Shown here: in pieces, positions 41,409 to 50,852 of the stretch
How the letters are laid out: each line of letters begins with the position of its first letter
Numbering within the stretch: position 1 is the stretch's first letter
DNA from: Candidatus Dormiibacterota bacterium
GTDB taxonomy: Bacteria > Chloroflexota > Dormibacteria > Dormibacterales > Dormibacteraceae
Reading direction: 5' to 3'
Assembly: GCA_024280995.1 (NCBI GenBank)
Contig: JAMXLM010000040.1
Span: forward strand, 1-64,000
DNA: 64,000 nucleotides
Made by a program: the position numbers and the translations under genes
The notes under the pieces: generated by a model
Seen by the model: only the letters and a program-made list of their open reading frames with translations
Told to the model about the DNA's origin: nothing
Databases searched by the model: none

Positions 41409-42287
41409 ATGAATTACTTCATCGTCCTGACGCTGACCGGGATCGCGGCGGGCATGATCTACTCGGCCCTTGCCCTCGCTCTCGTCCTGATCTGGCGCGC
41501 GACGCGCATCGTCAACTTCGCGCAGGGCGCCATGGCGATGACGACGACGTACATCGCGCTGGCCGTCATACGCGCCACCGACAACTACTGGCTCGGCTTC
41601 GTCGCGGCACTGCTTGCGGGGCTGGTGCTGGGCGCCATCGCGGAGAGGTTTCTCGTTCGCTGGGTCGAGACCGGGCCTCCCCTCAACGCAGTCATCCTCA
41701 CGCTCGGCCTGTTCCTGATCCTGGAAGGCGTCGTGCCGATGATCTGGGGCGCGCAGATCCAGTCGTTCCCGGCGCCGTTCTCGATCGCCGCTACGCAGGT
41801 CGGCGACACGTTCATCGCGCTGTCTCATTTCAACCTTTTCACGATCGGGCTCGTGTTGCTGGTGATGCTGGCGATGCTCGTGTTCTTCCGCTTCACCGCA
41901 ATCGGTCTGCAGATGCGCGCGTCCGCGTTTGCCCCCGACATCGCGCGCCTGCTGGGTGTTCGGGTCGGCCGCTTGCTTTCTCTCGGCTGGGGCATCGCGT
42001 CGCTGACGGGCGCGATCGCGGGCCTGCTGGTTGCGCCCACCCTGCTGCTCTATCCGAGCAACATGGACTCGATCCTCGTCTACGGGTTCACGGCCGCGGT
42101 GCTCGGCGGACTGGACAGCCCGGTCGGTGCGCTGGTCGGCGGACTGGCGATCGGGATGGCGCTTTCGTACATCGGCGGCTATCTCGGCGGCGACCTCGAA
42201 TCCATCGGCGCGCTGGTGATCCTCATCGGGATCCTGATGGTCCGGCCGCAAGGGATATTCGTCCACAGCGCGGAGCGCCGCGCATGA
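41409..42287 (+). CDS. livH: ABC transporter permease (LivH family)
   Basis: 292 residues, eight or so membrane helices. GIAAGMIYSALALALVLIWR, NFAQGAMAM, LLGVRVGRLLSLGWGIASLTGAIAG and VLGGLDSPVGALVGGLAIG are typical of LivH-type permeases. Its stop overlaps livM as ATGA. Confidence 0.92.
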   Translation: MNYFIVLTLTGIAAGMIYSALALALVLIWRATRIVNFAQGAMAMTTTYIALAVIRATDNYWLGFVAALLAGLVLGAIAERFLVRWVETGPPLNAVILTLGLFLILEGVVPMIWGAQIQSFPAPFSIAATQVGDTFIALSHFNLFTIGLVLLVMLAMLVFFRFTAIGLQMRASAFAPDIARLLGVRVGRLLSLGWGIASLTGAIAGLLVAPTLLLYPSNMDSILVYGFTAAVLGGLDSPVGALVGGLAIGMALSYIGGYLGGDLESIGALVILIGILMVRPQGIFVHSAERRA

Positions 42288-43327
42288 CTGTTCTTGAGCG
42301 GATACAGTCCCGCGGCACCCTCCTGACGCATGGGCTTCTCGGCGTCCTGTTCATCGTCGCCGTGGGTGTCGTGATCTGGCTCCTCGACTCGGTCAACGGC
42401 TTCATCGTCTACCAGCTGTCGAGCGTCACCTACATCGCCATCGCGGCCGCTGGGCTGACGGTGCTGACAGGCCAGAACGGTCAGCTGTCGCTCGGCCACG
42501 GAGCCTTGATGGCGATCGGCGCTTACACGACCGCGCTCGTGCTCAAGACCTTCACCGACCTCAACCCGGCGATCGTCATGGTCGCCTCGATACTCGTCAC
42601 CGCGGTGGCGTCGATCGTCGTCGGCGCGGCCGCGGCTCGGCTCCGGGGACCGTATCTCGCCGGCGCGACGTTGGGTCTGGCGGTTGGGCTTCCCGGCGTG
42701 GCGATCCGCTTCTCGAGCGTCTTCCACGGAGACCAGGGGCTCACGGTGCCTGCGCTGTCGAGCCCCGACGCGCTCAGCGACGTGCCGGCCGAGGTGTGGC
42801 TTGCCTGGGTCGGGCTGATACCGGCGGCCGTCACTTTCGTACTGCTCGCCAACCTGCTGAAGACTCGCTATGGGCGCGACTTTCGCGCGATCCGCGAGGA
42901 CGAGGTCGCCTCGGCGTTACACGGGATCCGCGTGTCCCGCACCCAGGTGATCGCGTTCGTCCTCAGTGGCGCGTGCGCCGGGCTTGCGGGATCGCTGATG
43001 GCGTACACGTCCAACCTCGCGGCCCCAGGCAGCTTCCCGTTGACGCTCTCGCTGCAGCTCCTCGCGGCGATCGTGATCGGCGGGCTGGGCACTTTGCCCG
43101 GCGCCGTGTGGGGGTCGCTGGTGATCGTGTTCGCGCCCGACTGGATCGGCACGTTGAACGACGCGATGAAGCTCCCCAGCAACGTCCGGGATGAGCTGCC
43201 GCTCGCCCTGTTCGGCGTGGTGTTCATCGTCGCGATGCTTGCGTTCCCATACGGCATCCAGGGAGGACTGCGCCGGCTGATCGCCTGGCGGGCGGGGAGG
43301 AGGAGGGCGGCCGCCGCCCAGGCCTAG
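42284..43327 (+). CDS. livM: ABC transporter permease (LivM family)
   Basis: 347 residues. GQNGQLSLGHGALMAIGAY and GRDFRAIREDEVASALHGI are LivM hallmarks; AIVIGGLGTLPGAVWGSL lines the pore half. About ten helices and a basic C-terminal tail. Completes the substrate-binding protein, livG, livF, livH, livM operon. Confidence 0.93.
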   Translation: MTVLERIQSRGTLLTHGLLGVLFIVAVGVVIWLLDSVNGFIVYQLSSVTYIAIAAAGLTVLTGQNGQLSLGHGALMAIGAYTTALVLKTFTDLNPAIVMVASILVTAVASIVVGAAAARLRGPYLAGATLGLAVGLPGVAIRFSSVFHGDQGLTVPALSSPDALSDVPAEVWLAWVGLIPAAVTFVLLANLLKTRYGRDFRAIREDEVASALHGIRVSRTQVIAFVLSGACAGLAGSLMAYTSNLAAPGSFPLTLSLQLLAAIVIGGLGTLPGAVWGSLVIVFAPDWIGTLNDAMKLPSNVRDELPLALFGVVFIVAMLAFPYGIQGGLRRLIAWRAGRRRAAAAQA

Positions 43328-43333
43328 CGTGCC

Positions 43334-44305
43334 CTAGTCGCGGGGCTCAGGGGCGCCGCCGTCGTCGGGCGGCGGTGGAGGTTCGGGAAAGCCCCAGTCG
43401 CCACCTCCGGTGCCCCACTCGACGGGCGGGCCCCACTCGGCGGGCTGTTCAGGCGACGAAGGCGTGGAAGCCTGCTGGGGTGGGGCTTGCGGCGGTTCCG
43501 CCTCCTGCGGTGGGGACGGCGGCACCGTGTGCATCGGCTCGTCCCACGCCGAAGCCTGCGGCTGCGGAGCCGGCGACGGAGGAGGCGCGCCGACTCCGGC
43601 CGAGTAGTCGGGCCGCGTGGCCCTGTGGACTACCGCGGCCGAGGGCAGCGGCGCCAGGCGGCGCGGACGGCGCAGGGCGGTGAACGCCCAGTAGCCGAGC
43701 GACAGGATCAGCGCTCCGAGGCCGAAGATCGGCAGGAACACGAACGGCGGCCTGGTGATCACGTCGAAGCCGCTGATAGTGTTGCTGCTGACTCGCGCGG
43801 GCGTGGCGATCAGGATCGGCGTTTCGCCGGCCGAGGCCGACGGCTGGGGCGTCTGGTCGGTCGGAGACGGGGAGGGTGACGGCGTCGCGGCTACGAGGGT
43901 GAAGTTCGCGCAGGGGTGGGGTGGGACGCTGGCGCAAAGGTGATGCAGGCCTGGCTGGTCGCCGGCGAACGGCATCACACGCGAATTGAAGTTGCCGCCG
44001 CCGTCCGCGGTCGCCGAGCCGGCGACGTGGTTCGTCGTGTCCCAGTAAAGGGTCAGTGACTCGTTCGGGTTGAACTGGCCGCCGGTCACGTTGATGACCT
44101 GGGTCGGCGGCCCCTGGGTCACGTCGAGAGAAAGGAAAGCGTTGACGGGTGTCGGGGTCGGGCAGCTCGACGTTGAGCTGGCGGAGCAGCCGGCCTCGAC
44201 CACGGTGCGTGTCGACGGCGAGATCGCCGTCAGTGCTGCGGCGAGGGCGACGGCTCCGAGAACGAGGGTGACGGGTTGAAGCCGAGGGGTCCCCGCGAAG
44301 CGCAT
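43334..44305 (-). CDS. Secreted/membrane-anchored protein with Ig-like domain and Pro-rich tail
   Basis: 323 residues from ATG 44305. Signal sequence (about 13-30), an extracellular beta domain with NVTGGQFNPNESLTLYWDTT resembling IPT/Ig-like surface folds and a Cys pair (CASVPPHPC), a Ser/Pro/Thr linker, one membrane helix (VFLPIFGLGALILSLGYWAF), then a cytoplasmic or outer Pro/Gln/Glu-rich tail. Unknown function. The frame is open upstream through the SCO1664 gene but homology and signal peptide start here. Confidence 0.75.
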   Translation of the reverse strand: MRFAGTPRLQPVTLVLGAVALAAALTAISPSTRTVVEAGCSASSTSSCPTPTPVNAFLSLDVTQGPPTQVINVTGGQFNPNESLTLYWDTTNHVAGSATADGGGNFNSRVMPFAGDQPGLHHLCASVPPHPCANFTLVAATPSPSPSPTDQTPQPSASAGETPILIATPARVSSNTISGFDVITRPPFVFLPIFGLGALILSLGYWAFTALRRPRRLAPLPSAAVVHRATRPDYSAGVGAPPPSPAPQPQASAWDEPMHTVPPSPPQEAEPPQAPPQQASTPSSPEQPAEWGPPVEWGTGGGDWGFPEPPPPPDDGGAPEPRD

Positions 44306-44337
44306 GAAGCGACCGAACGTTAGCAGGTTGGGTTTTG

Positions 44338-45066
44338 TTACACCGGCGGCCAGGGGATCGACCAGGCCGAGCTGGGCGATGGAAACCGCCACCTTCGGTC
44401 GAGAACGCCGCGGAATCGGCGCTTCAGCACGGCGATCTCGTCGGCGCTGATCAGCTCCTGCATCGTCCCCGCCAGCGGCCCGCGATCGATCGCTGCGAGC
44501 ACGCGCTCCACGTCGCCACACAGGTCCTGGGGGAGTGGGTCGCCCGCGAAGTCCCAGATCACCGTGCGCAGCTTCGGGTCGACGTGAAACGTGAGACCGT
44601 GATCGATGACCCACACCTTGTTTTCGGGGTCGAACAGGCAGTGGCCGGATTTGCGGTCGGCGTTGTTCGTCAGCACGTCGAACAGCGCCACCCGAATCCA
44701 CGTTTCGCCGTGCTCCGTGCTCTCGCCCAGGTAGTGGCGGGAGTCGGCCTCGATGAACCGCTGCAGCGCCCCGACGCCATGCGGAGCTCGGCGCCTGACG
44801 ACGGTTGGCGGGATCGCGGGCCATCCCAGGGCCTTGCTCAGCTCGTAGGCCGCGACCTCCCTGCGGTAGAGGGTCCCGGACTCGAAGTCCCACAGCGGAG
44901 ATTCGCCGCGAGCGGGCTTGTAGACGGCGCGCAGGCCCCCGTCACCATCCGGCCCGAGGCGGGCGAGGAACGTGTAGTTAGAGGCACCGTGGAGCAGCCC
45001 GAGGATCTTGAGCTCGGGCATGTCCCGGAGCCGCCGCTCGGTCTCCTCAGAAGATGGGGCGGGCAC
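44338..45066 (-). CDS. SCO1664-family protein (PI3K/4-like kinase fold)
   Basis: 242 residues. ILGLLHGASNYTFLARLG, AVYKPARGESPLWDFESGTLYRREVAAYELSKALGWP and WIRVALFDVLTNNADRKSGHCL with VWVIDHGLTFH give a kinase-like order: Lys of the nucleotide loop, N-A-D in the catalytic loop, and D-H-G at the metal site. Conserved in actinobacteria next to DUF3090; substrate unknown. Overlaps the DUF3090 gene by 20 nt. Confidence 0.85.
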   Translation of the reverse strand: MPAPSSEETERRLRDMPELKILGLLHGASNYTFLARLGPDGDGGLRAVYKPARGESPLWDFESGTLYRREVAAYELSKALGWPAIPPTVVRRRAPHGVGALQRFIEADSRHYLGESTEHGETWIRVALFDVLTNNADRKSGHCLFDPENKVWVIDHGLTFHVDPKLRTVIWDFAGDPLPQDLCGDVERVLAAIDRGPLAGTMQELISADEIAVLKRRFRGVLDRRWRFPSPSSAWSIPWPPV

Positions 45067-45568
45067 CGTTCAGAACCGGGCAGGGATGGCCGGCGGGGTC
45101 CATCGGAAGCCCGCACCGCGGGCACAGCGGGCGGCCGCCTGCGAGCACCGACTCCGCCTGTTTGGAGAAAGCGATGACCTGGTCGTGGCTCAGCCAGAAG
45201 CGGACGCTGGGGGAGTCGTCGGCGGGCGCATCGGTCCCCTCACCGACCGCGCCCTGGCTGGCGACGAGCACGAACATCCGGCGCGCCTCGTGATAGCCGA
45301 GGCCCATCTCGCCGATCTGCCATTCGGGCTCGCCCGGAGCCGGCCCTGCGGCGGCGGTCGCCTCGCCTCCCTGCTCGGGAGTCTCGATCTGCTGGGCCTC
45401 GAGCATCTGGTGCAGGCGCAGGACGAGGGCCTGGATCTGGGACTTCTCGCAGCCCAGGGTGAGCGTCCGGCCCGATCCCGTGGCCAACAGAAAGAATGTC
45501 CGCCGGCCCGGCTCGCCCACGGCCGCGACTTCGATCAGGTCGACCGGGTCAAGCTCGAAAATCGCCAT
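45047..45568 (-). CDS. DUF3090 family protein
   Basis: 173 residues. FELDPVDLIEVAAVGEPGRRTFFLLA at the start, MGLGYHEARRMFVLVA and FWLSHDQVIAFSKQAESVLAGGRPLCPRCGLP at the end, with CPRC and HPCP as a likely zinc knuckle. Function unknown; the family accompanies the SCO1664 kinase-like protein. Its start codon is the endpoint of leader copy B. Confidence 0.88.
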   Translation of the reverse strand: MAIFELDPVDLIEVAAVGEPGRRTFFLLATGSGRTLTLGCEKSQIQALVLRLHQMLEAQQIETPEQGGEATAAAGPAPGEPEWQIGEMGLGYHEARRMFVLVASQGAVGEGTDAPADDSPSVRFWLSHDQVIAFSKQAESVLAGGRPLCPRCGLPMDPAGHPCPVLNGARPIF

Positions 45569-45771
45569 TTAGAGTGTCCCGCCCCCGTTGCTGCGCGCAT
45601 CTGCGCGAGCTAGACGGCCGGGCGCCGCGCCGCCGCAAGAAGCCTGCCATCTCACGCGATATCGCGGCGGCGCTGAAGCCTGCGTCAAGGGGCCCGGCGC
45701 TGCGGCGTTACGCATCTATCGATGCGCTCCTTGCCGCGCCACCCTTTCCTTGGCTCCGGCCGTCGATCTCG
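45569..45771 (-). ncRNA. Candidate structured leader RNA, copy B (upstream of DUF3090 gene)
   Basis: Reverse-strand match to 15985-16155. Identical blocks: 45735-45764, 45669-45696 and 45615-45626; 45597-45607 differs at one base. The run into the start codon (GACACTCTAA then ATG) parallels GACACACTA-ATG in copy A. P2 is kept with U-A changed to U-G; the P3 hairpin is longer here (CGCATC/GATGCG, 45711-45726) with a different sequence. An extra 42 nt at 45627-45668 contains the palindrome CGCGATATCGCG. dnaK is divergent on the other side. Confidence 0.6.
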
Positions 45772-45909
45772 CGGATCTGTCGCGCAGAACGGAGTCGGGC
45801 CACTCGAATAAGACTAGGGGCTGGGGTTTTGCCCCAACCGATGCGGGGAACAAAACCAGGGTATTCACTTTCGAATCAATTCCATCCCACCTTGGAGGAC
45901 AGCTGACAA

Positions 45910-47820
45910 ATGCCAAAAACCGTAGGAATCGACCTGGGGACGACCAACTCGGTTATCGCCGTCATGGAAGGCGGCGAGCCTGTCGTCATCCCCAACTCCG
46001 AAGGTTCACGCACCACGCCCTCCGTCGTCGCCTTCACCAAGTCCGGTGAGCGGCTGGTGGGCACGCTGGCCCGCCGGCAGGCGGCCGTCAATCCCGAGAA
46101 CACCGTCTACTCGATCAAGCGGTTCATGGGCCGCAAGTTCGGTGAGGTGGACTCCGAGCGAAAGATCGTGCCCTACCAGGTCAAGCCCGGCAAAGACGAC
46201 CGCGCCGTGGTGTTCATCCCGAACACGAACAAGGAGTTCACGCCCGAAGAGATCTCGGCCATGATCCTGCAGAAGCTCAAGGCCGACGCCGAGGCGTACC
46301 TCGGCGAGAAGGTGACCGATGCGGTCATCACCGTACCCGCCTACTTCAACGACTCGCAGCGGCAGGCGACCAAGAACGCCGGCCAGATCGCGGGTCTCAA
46401 CGTGCTGCGCATCATCAACGAGCCGACCGCCGCCTCCCTGGCCTATGGCCTCGAGAAGAAGGCCAACGAGACGATCCTCGTCTTCGACCTGGGTGGTGGA
46501 ACCTTCGACGTCTCCGTGCTCGACGTGGGCGATGGGGTGTTCGAGGTCAAGGCCACCAACGGCGACACCCACCTCGGCGGTGACGACTACGACCGCCGCG
46601 TCGTGGACTGGCTCGCCGATGAGTTCAAGAAGCAGAACGGCATCGACCTGAAGACCGACCGTCAGGCCCTGCAGCGCCTTACCGAGGCTGCCGAGCGGGC
46701 GAAGATCGAGCTCTCGAGCCGGCTCGAAACGACGGTCAACCTGCCGTTCATCACCGCCGACCAGACAGGTCCGAAGCACCTCGAGATGACGCTCACCCGG
46801 GCGAAGTTCGAGTCGCTGACCACCGATCTCACCGAGCGCACCCGCCAGCCCTTCCTGGCCGCGCTCAAGGACGCCAACCTGACCCCGCAGCAGATCGACG
46901 AGGTCGTGCTGGTCGGAGGCGCGACGCGCATGCCGATCATCCAGCAGCTCGTGAAGGACCTGCTCGGAGGCAAGGAGCCCCACAAGGGAGTCAACCCGGA
47001 CGAGGTGGTCGCCGTCGGCGCCGCCATCCAGGCCGGCGTTCTGAAGGGCGAGGTCAAGGACATCCTGCTCCTGGACGTGACGCCACTTTCGCTCGGCGTC
47101 GAGACCCTGGGCGGTGTCATGACCCGGCTCATCGACCGCAACACGACCATCCCGACGTCTCGATCGCAGGTCTTCTCGACCGCGGCGGACAGCCAGACGT
47201 CCGTCGAGGTCCACGTCCTGCAGGGCGAGCGCGACATGGCGCGCGACAACCGCACGCTGGGTCGCTTCCACCTGGACGGGATTCCACCGGCGCCCCGAGG
47301 CATGCCGCAGATCGAGGTCACCTTCGACATCGACGCGAACGGCATCCTCAACGTCAAGGCGCAGGACAAGGGCACCGGTCGCGAGCAGTCCGTGACCATC
47401 ACCGCGTCCTCGACCCTGAACAAGGACGAGGTCGACCGGCTGGTCAAGGAGGCCGAGTCGCACGCCTCCGAGGACCGGGCGAAGCGCGAGGAGGTCGAGC
47501 TCCGAAACCAGGCGGACCACATGATCCACCAGGCGGAGAAGGTGATCAAGGACAACGAGTCCCGCATCCCCGACGACGTCAAGAGCGAGGTGAACACCAA
47601 GCTGGAGGCGCTGAAGACCGCCGCCAGGGGATCGGACACAAAGGACCTGCAGCAGAAGATGGACGACTTCAACGAGTCGCTCCAGAAGATCGGCCAGCAC
47701 ATCTACCAGGGCCAGGGCGCGGCGACCCCGGCCGGTGGTGGTCCATCGGACGGCTCCGGCTCGCAAGAGGAGAAGAAGGAAGGAGACGTCGTGGACGCCG
47801 ACTACCGCGAGGTCAACTGA
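45910..47820 (+). CDS. dnaK: Chaperone protein DnaK (Hsp70)
   Basis: 636 residues. ATPase domain: [64 protein letters not shown]; substrate domain from about 390: [16 protein letters not shown]. Last residues acidic (VDADYREVN), less EEVD-like than usual. GGAGGA at 45894-45899. No grpE or dnaJ follows; a terminator does. No CIRCE or HAIR box was found upstream. Confidence 0.98.
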   Translation: MPKTVGIDLGTTNSVIAVMEGGEPVVIPNSEGSRTTPSVVAFTKSGERLVGTLARRQAAVNPENTVYSIKRFMGRKFGEVDSERKIVPYQVKPGKDDRAVVFIPNTNKEFTPEEISAMILQKLKADAEAYLGEKVTDAVITVPAYFNDSQRQATKNAGQIAGLNVLRIINEPTAASLAYGLEKKANETILVFDLGGGTFDVSVLDVGDGVFEVKATNGDTHLGGDDYDRRVVDWLADEFKKQNGIDLKTDRQALQRLTEAAERAKIELSSRLETTVNLPFITADQTGPKHLEMTLTRAKFESLTTDLTERTRQPFLAALKDANLTPQQIDEVVLVGGATRMPIIQQLVKDLLGGKEPHKGVNPDEVVAVGAAIQAGVLKGEVKDILLLDVTPLSLGVETLGGVMTRLIDRNTTIPTSRSQVFSTAADSQTSVEVHVLQGERDMARDNRTLGRFHLDGIPPAPRGMPQIEVTFDIDANGILNVKAQDKGTGREQSVTITASSTLNKDEVDRLVKEAESHASEDRAKREEVELRNQADHMIHQAEKVIKDNESRIPDDVKSEVNTKLEALKTAARGSDTKDLQQKMDDFNESLQKIGQHIYQGQGAATPAGGGPSDGSGSQEEKKEGDVVDADYREVN

Positions 47821-47832
47821 GCAGATAGCGGC

Positions 47833-47867
47833 AAAGGGCTCGGCCGCGGGTCGAGCCCTTTTTCTTT
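47833..47867 (+). terminator. Rho-independent terminator of dnaK
   Basis: Perfect 10-bp stem AAAGGGCTCG (47833-47842) / CGAGCCCTTT (47852-47861) with a 9-nt loop, continuing into TTTTTCTTT. Makes dnaK monocistronic. Confidence 0.92.
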
Positions 47868-47921
47868 AGGGCAAATGTCCGATATGCCGGATGTGGGGCA
47901 GGCGCTTAACTAGTCCCCGCC

Positions 47922-49499
47922 TTGGTCCTGGCGCTGAAGCTGCTGCTCGCCGTTGCCGCGACGGCAATCGCCTTTTGCGTTTTCGGCGCGGCGGCGATGG
48001 CCCGGCCGGCCGCGACCCCGCCGCCGATCGGAGACAGCTGCCTCGTCGGGCGCTGGGTCGAAACCAGGCAGACGGCTCCGGGCAACTGGGCCTGGAATGG
48101 CCAGATCGTGGCTGTGAGCGGTCTTCAGGGCATGGTGATCACGTTCACCCCGGATGGCACCGAAACGGACGACCTCAGCGCCGCGCAGCCTCTGATCGCC
48201 AACTTCAATGGACACCGGCTGAAGATCTTCATGCGGGGATACGCGCAGTTCCACGTCCAGGCCGACGGCTCCTCGCTGGTGCAGACCGCCCCCTTCGACA
48301 ACGTGGGGGTCTCGTACAACTACGACGGCAGCCCGATCCAGGGCGGCGCCGCTTACCTCGCCGCCACCTACAGCTACCGCTGTGGTCCGACGACGCTGCA
48401 CCGCGAAACCGCGGCCCATACAGCGGGCTACGGACCGGTCGTCGACGATCTCGTGCGCGCCCCGGCAGGCGGGGCGTCGGGCGGGCTCACCTCGACCGTC
48501 TCGAGCGGACTCCCGACCCCCGCAGCAGTGCTTGCCGCTCCGGTGACGCTCCTGGTCAGCGCTGTTCTCGCTCTCGCCGCGGTGCTGCTCATCACCTTCC
48601 CGTCGCAGCTCTTCAATCGGACCTACGAAGAGAACCACGAGGTCATCCGGTACTGGTGGGAGCGACGATTCGGCTGGCTCCTGCGCCTTCGTCTCCGCAC
48701 CTTCCGCCGCAGCCGGCGCGAGCTCCGCGACAGCGTCGGCTTTCTGGTCGTGGTCCTGTTTGGAGGCCTTCTCGCCGCGCTGCTCGATCCGAGCTTCGGC
48801 CCCAATCTGCGCACCCTGGCGCTGTTCACCGGCGCCGTCTGCGCCCTCTTGGCCGGCTCGATCGTCTCTTTCGCCGCGGCGGGCTCGTATCGGATTCTTC
48901 GCCACAAGGCCGGGACCTGGAGGCTGCACGGCCTGCCCAGCGGCCTTGTCATCGCTGCGATCTGCGTGCTCGTTTCCAGGCTGACCGATTTTCAGCCCGG
49001 CTACCTGTATGGCCTGATGGGAGGCATCGTCTTCGCCCACGCGCTCACCAAGGACGAAGAAGGTCATGTCGTCGCGGTGACGTCGGCCGTGACGCTCGCC
49101 GTCGCCCTCGCCGCATGGTTCGTCTGGGTGCCGGTCTCGATCCAGTCGACCGCCCATCCGACCGACTTCGCTTGGGCGCTCGCTTCGAACTTTCTGGCGG
49201 CGATCTTCGTCAGCGGAATGGTCGGATTGCTGATCGGTCTCGTCCCGCTGCGTTTTCTCCCCGGCGAGAAGCTCGCGGGCTGGCATCGGGGTGTCTGGGG
49301 AGCGGTGTTCGGAACGGCAGCGCTTTCCGTGATCGAGATCATGCTCCGTCCTCAGACCAGCGCGGGAAGGGCTGCTCCGGCTCCGTTCTGGGTCACCGCG
49401 GTTCTATTCGTCGCCTTCGGCGTGGTGTCGGTCCTGTTCTGGGCTTACTTCAGAGTTCGCCGCCGTCCGGCGAGGGAAAGCCTCGGCGCGAACGACTGA
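47922..49499 (+). CDS. Membrane protein with extracytoplasmic N-terminal domain
   Basis: 525 residues from TTG. Signal peptide or anchor (about 3-28), an exported domain of about 130 residues opening CLVGRWVETRQ, then a transmembrane half with about nine helices including LPSGLVIAAICVLVSR and GMVGLLIGLVPLRFLPG. A basic loop (RLRTFRRSRRELR) follows the first helix pair. No family recognised with confidence. Confidence 0.75.
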   Translation: MVLALKLLLAVAATAIAFCVFGAAAMARPAATPPPIGDSCLVGRWVETRQTAPGNWAWNGQIVAVSGLQGMVITFTPDGTETDDLSAAQPLIANFNGHRLKIFMRGYAQFHVQADGSSLVQTAPFDNVGVSYNYDGSPIQGGAAYLAATYSYRCGPTTLHRETAAHTAGYGPVVDDLVRAPAGGASGGLTSTVSSGLPTPAAVLAAPVTLLVSAVLALAAVLLITFPSQLFNRTYEENHEVIRYWWERRFGWLLRLRLRTFRRSRRELRDSVGFLVVVLFGGLLAALLDPSFGPNLRTLALFTGAVCALLAGSIVSFAAAGSYRILRHKAGTWRLHGLPSGLVIAAICVLVSRLTDFQPGYLYGLMGGIVFAHALTKDEEGHVVAVTSAVTLAVALAAWFVWVPVSIQSTAHPTDFAWALASNFLAAIFVSGMVGLLIGLVPLRFLPGEKLAGWHRGVWGAVFGTAALSVIEIMLRPQTSAGRAAPAPFWVTAVLFVAFGVVSVLFWAYFRVRRRPARESLGAND

Positions 49500-49541
49500 G
49501 GGGCGCAGGATGGGGTCCTGCACCGTATTTTTTGCGGACCC

Positions 49542-50696
49542 ATGGAAGGCTTCTTCCGCGAGCGGACCCGATTGTGGGCGGTGGCCGGGTTGTGGACCGG
49601 GGTTCTGCTGACGGCCTTCAACGTCTACGCGGCGGTCGTGACGTACGTCCCCCAGTTCCGGGTTCGCAACGACTTCCGGCTGCTTTACGGCGCCGCCCTG
49701 AACGCGTGGCAGCACGGATACGCCCACCTCTACGACCTGGCCGGTCAGAAGGCGGCCGTCGAGAGCCTGGGGGCGTACTGGTCGCCGTTCATCAACCCGC
49801 CGCCGCTGGCGTGGCTGGGAACGCTTTTCCTACCTCTTCCTTTCGAGGTCGCGATCGTGCTGTGGACGGTGCTGGTGGCCGCGGCGGCGGTGGCGGCCTG
49901 GTGGCTGGTCGCGCCCGGATCCGGCCTGACCCGTGCGGCGCATCTAGCCCTGTTCATCGGCTTGTTCCCGACCGCCTTCGGGCTGTTGGTCGGCCAGCCG
50001 GTCGCGCTCGTGGCGGCGGCGGTCGCGGGGGCGTGGTGGCTCGCGGAGCACAGGCGCCCGGCTGTGGCCGGGGTCGTGCTGAGCGCCGCGGCGATCAAGC
50101 CGCAGCTCGTCCTGCTCGTCCCGCTCTGCCTGCTGATCGCCGGCCACCGCCGGATGTTCTTCGCATGGCTCGCAGCCTCCGGGCTGATGGCGGCGGTGGC
50201 GGTGCTGATGTTGGGCGGCGACGGACTGCACCGCTACCTCGATGCGCTTTCGCTGGCGTCCCAGTGGGAGCCGACGCGGCGCTACGCCATCGCGGGTCCT
50301 CTCGGCCTCGGGCCGCAGGTGACCGCCGTCGGGATCGTGGTCGTGTTCGTGGCGGCGTCGGCCTCCTGGCGACACCGGGTCGGGAGCGCATCGCTGCCGA
50401 TGGCGACCGGGCTGATCGCATCCCTGCTGTTCACGCCATACGTCGGATTCCAGGACTTCGCGATGCTCGTGATTGCGGGCTGGCTGATCCTGAGGGTGGG
50501 AGCGACGCCTTTCCAGGTCGGGTTGATGGTCGCCGGCTACGCGCTGCTCGAGCTTTCCCTGGTGGTGCTGGCCGTTCCGATCCTTCTATGCGAAGCCGCC
50601 CTTCTGCTGACGCTGGCATGGCCGGCGGCCCGGACGCCTCGCGATATGCGCCGCGTGGACGGCGTCGTCGGCGGCGAGTCGGCGGGCTCGGCTTAG
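49542..50696 (+). CDS. Glycosyltransferase family 87 (polyprenyl-phosphate-sugar dependent) protein
   Basis: 384 residues, ten or so membrane helices. NDFRLLYGAALNAWQHGYAHLYDLAGQ and FINPPPLAWLGTLFLPLPFE match the GT87/DUF2029 pattern with the catalytic Asp in the first external loop. Such enzymes move mannose or related sugars from polyprenyl phosphate to envelope glycans outside the membrane; acceptor unknown. No partner glycan genes adjacent. Confidence 0.82.
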   Translation: MEGFFRERTRLWAVAGLWTGVLLTAFNVYAAVVTYVPQFRVRNDFRLLYGAALNAWQHGYAHLYDLAGQKAAVESLGAYWSPFINPPPLAWLGTLFLPLPFEVAIVLWTVLVAAAAVAAWWLVAPGSGLTRAAHLALFIGLFPTAFGLLVGQPVALVAAAVAGAWWLAEHRRPAVAGVVLSAAAIKPQLVLLVPLCLLIAGHRRMFFAWLAASGLMAAVAVLMLGGDGLHRYLDALSLASQWEPTRRYAIAGPLGLGPQVTAVGIVVVFVAASASWRHRVGSASLPMATGLIASLLFTPYVGFQDFAMLVIAGWLILRVGATPFQVGLMVAGYALLELSLVVLAVPILLCEAALLLTLAWPAARTPRDMRRVDGVVGGESAGSA

Positions 50697-50711
50697 ACGA
50701 CTCGGCGGACC

Positions 50712-50787
50712 TGGAGCCGACGGTGGGATTCGAACCCACGACCTGCCACTTACGAGGCGGCTGCTCTGCCAGCTGAGCTACGTCGGC
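50712..50787 (-). tRNA. tRNA-Thr(CGT)
   Basis: 76 nt including encoded CCA. Acceptor GCCGACG/CGTCGGC (7 bp); anticodon stem GCCGC/GTGGC with loop CTCGTAA, anticodon CGT, reading ACG; T arm GTGGG-TTCGAAT-CCCAC. Sits on the minus strand facing the GT87 gene. Confidence 0.95.
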
Positions 50788-50852
50788 GTCAGCGATTTTT
50801 GCGGCGAAATTTTTGGCGAACTCGCGACGACACAGGCTAACATCGGGCGGGG

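Noticed and set aside
45772..45909. CIRCE or HAIR heat-shock operator before dnaK
   Set aside because: Neither TTAGCACTC-N9-GAGTGCTAA nor a CTTGAGT-N7-ACTCAAG type repeat is present.
47891..50776. A 961-codon open frame on the + strand across both membrane genes
   Set aside because: It is a high-GC shadow frame: Arg/Gly/Ala-rich, no domains, and it runs through two genes with clear membrane-protein content in other frames and into a tRNA.
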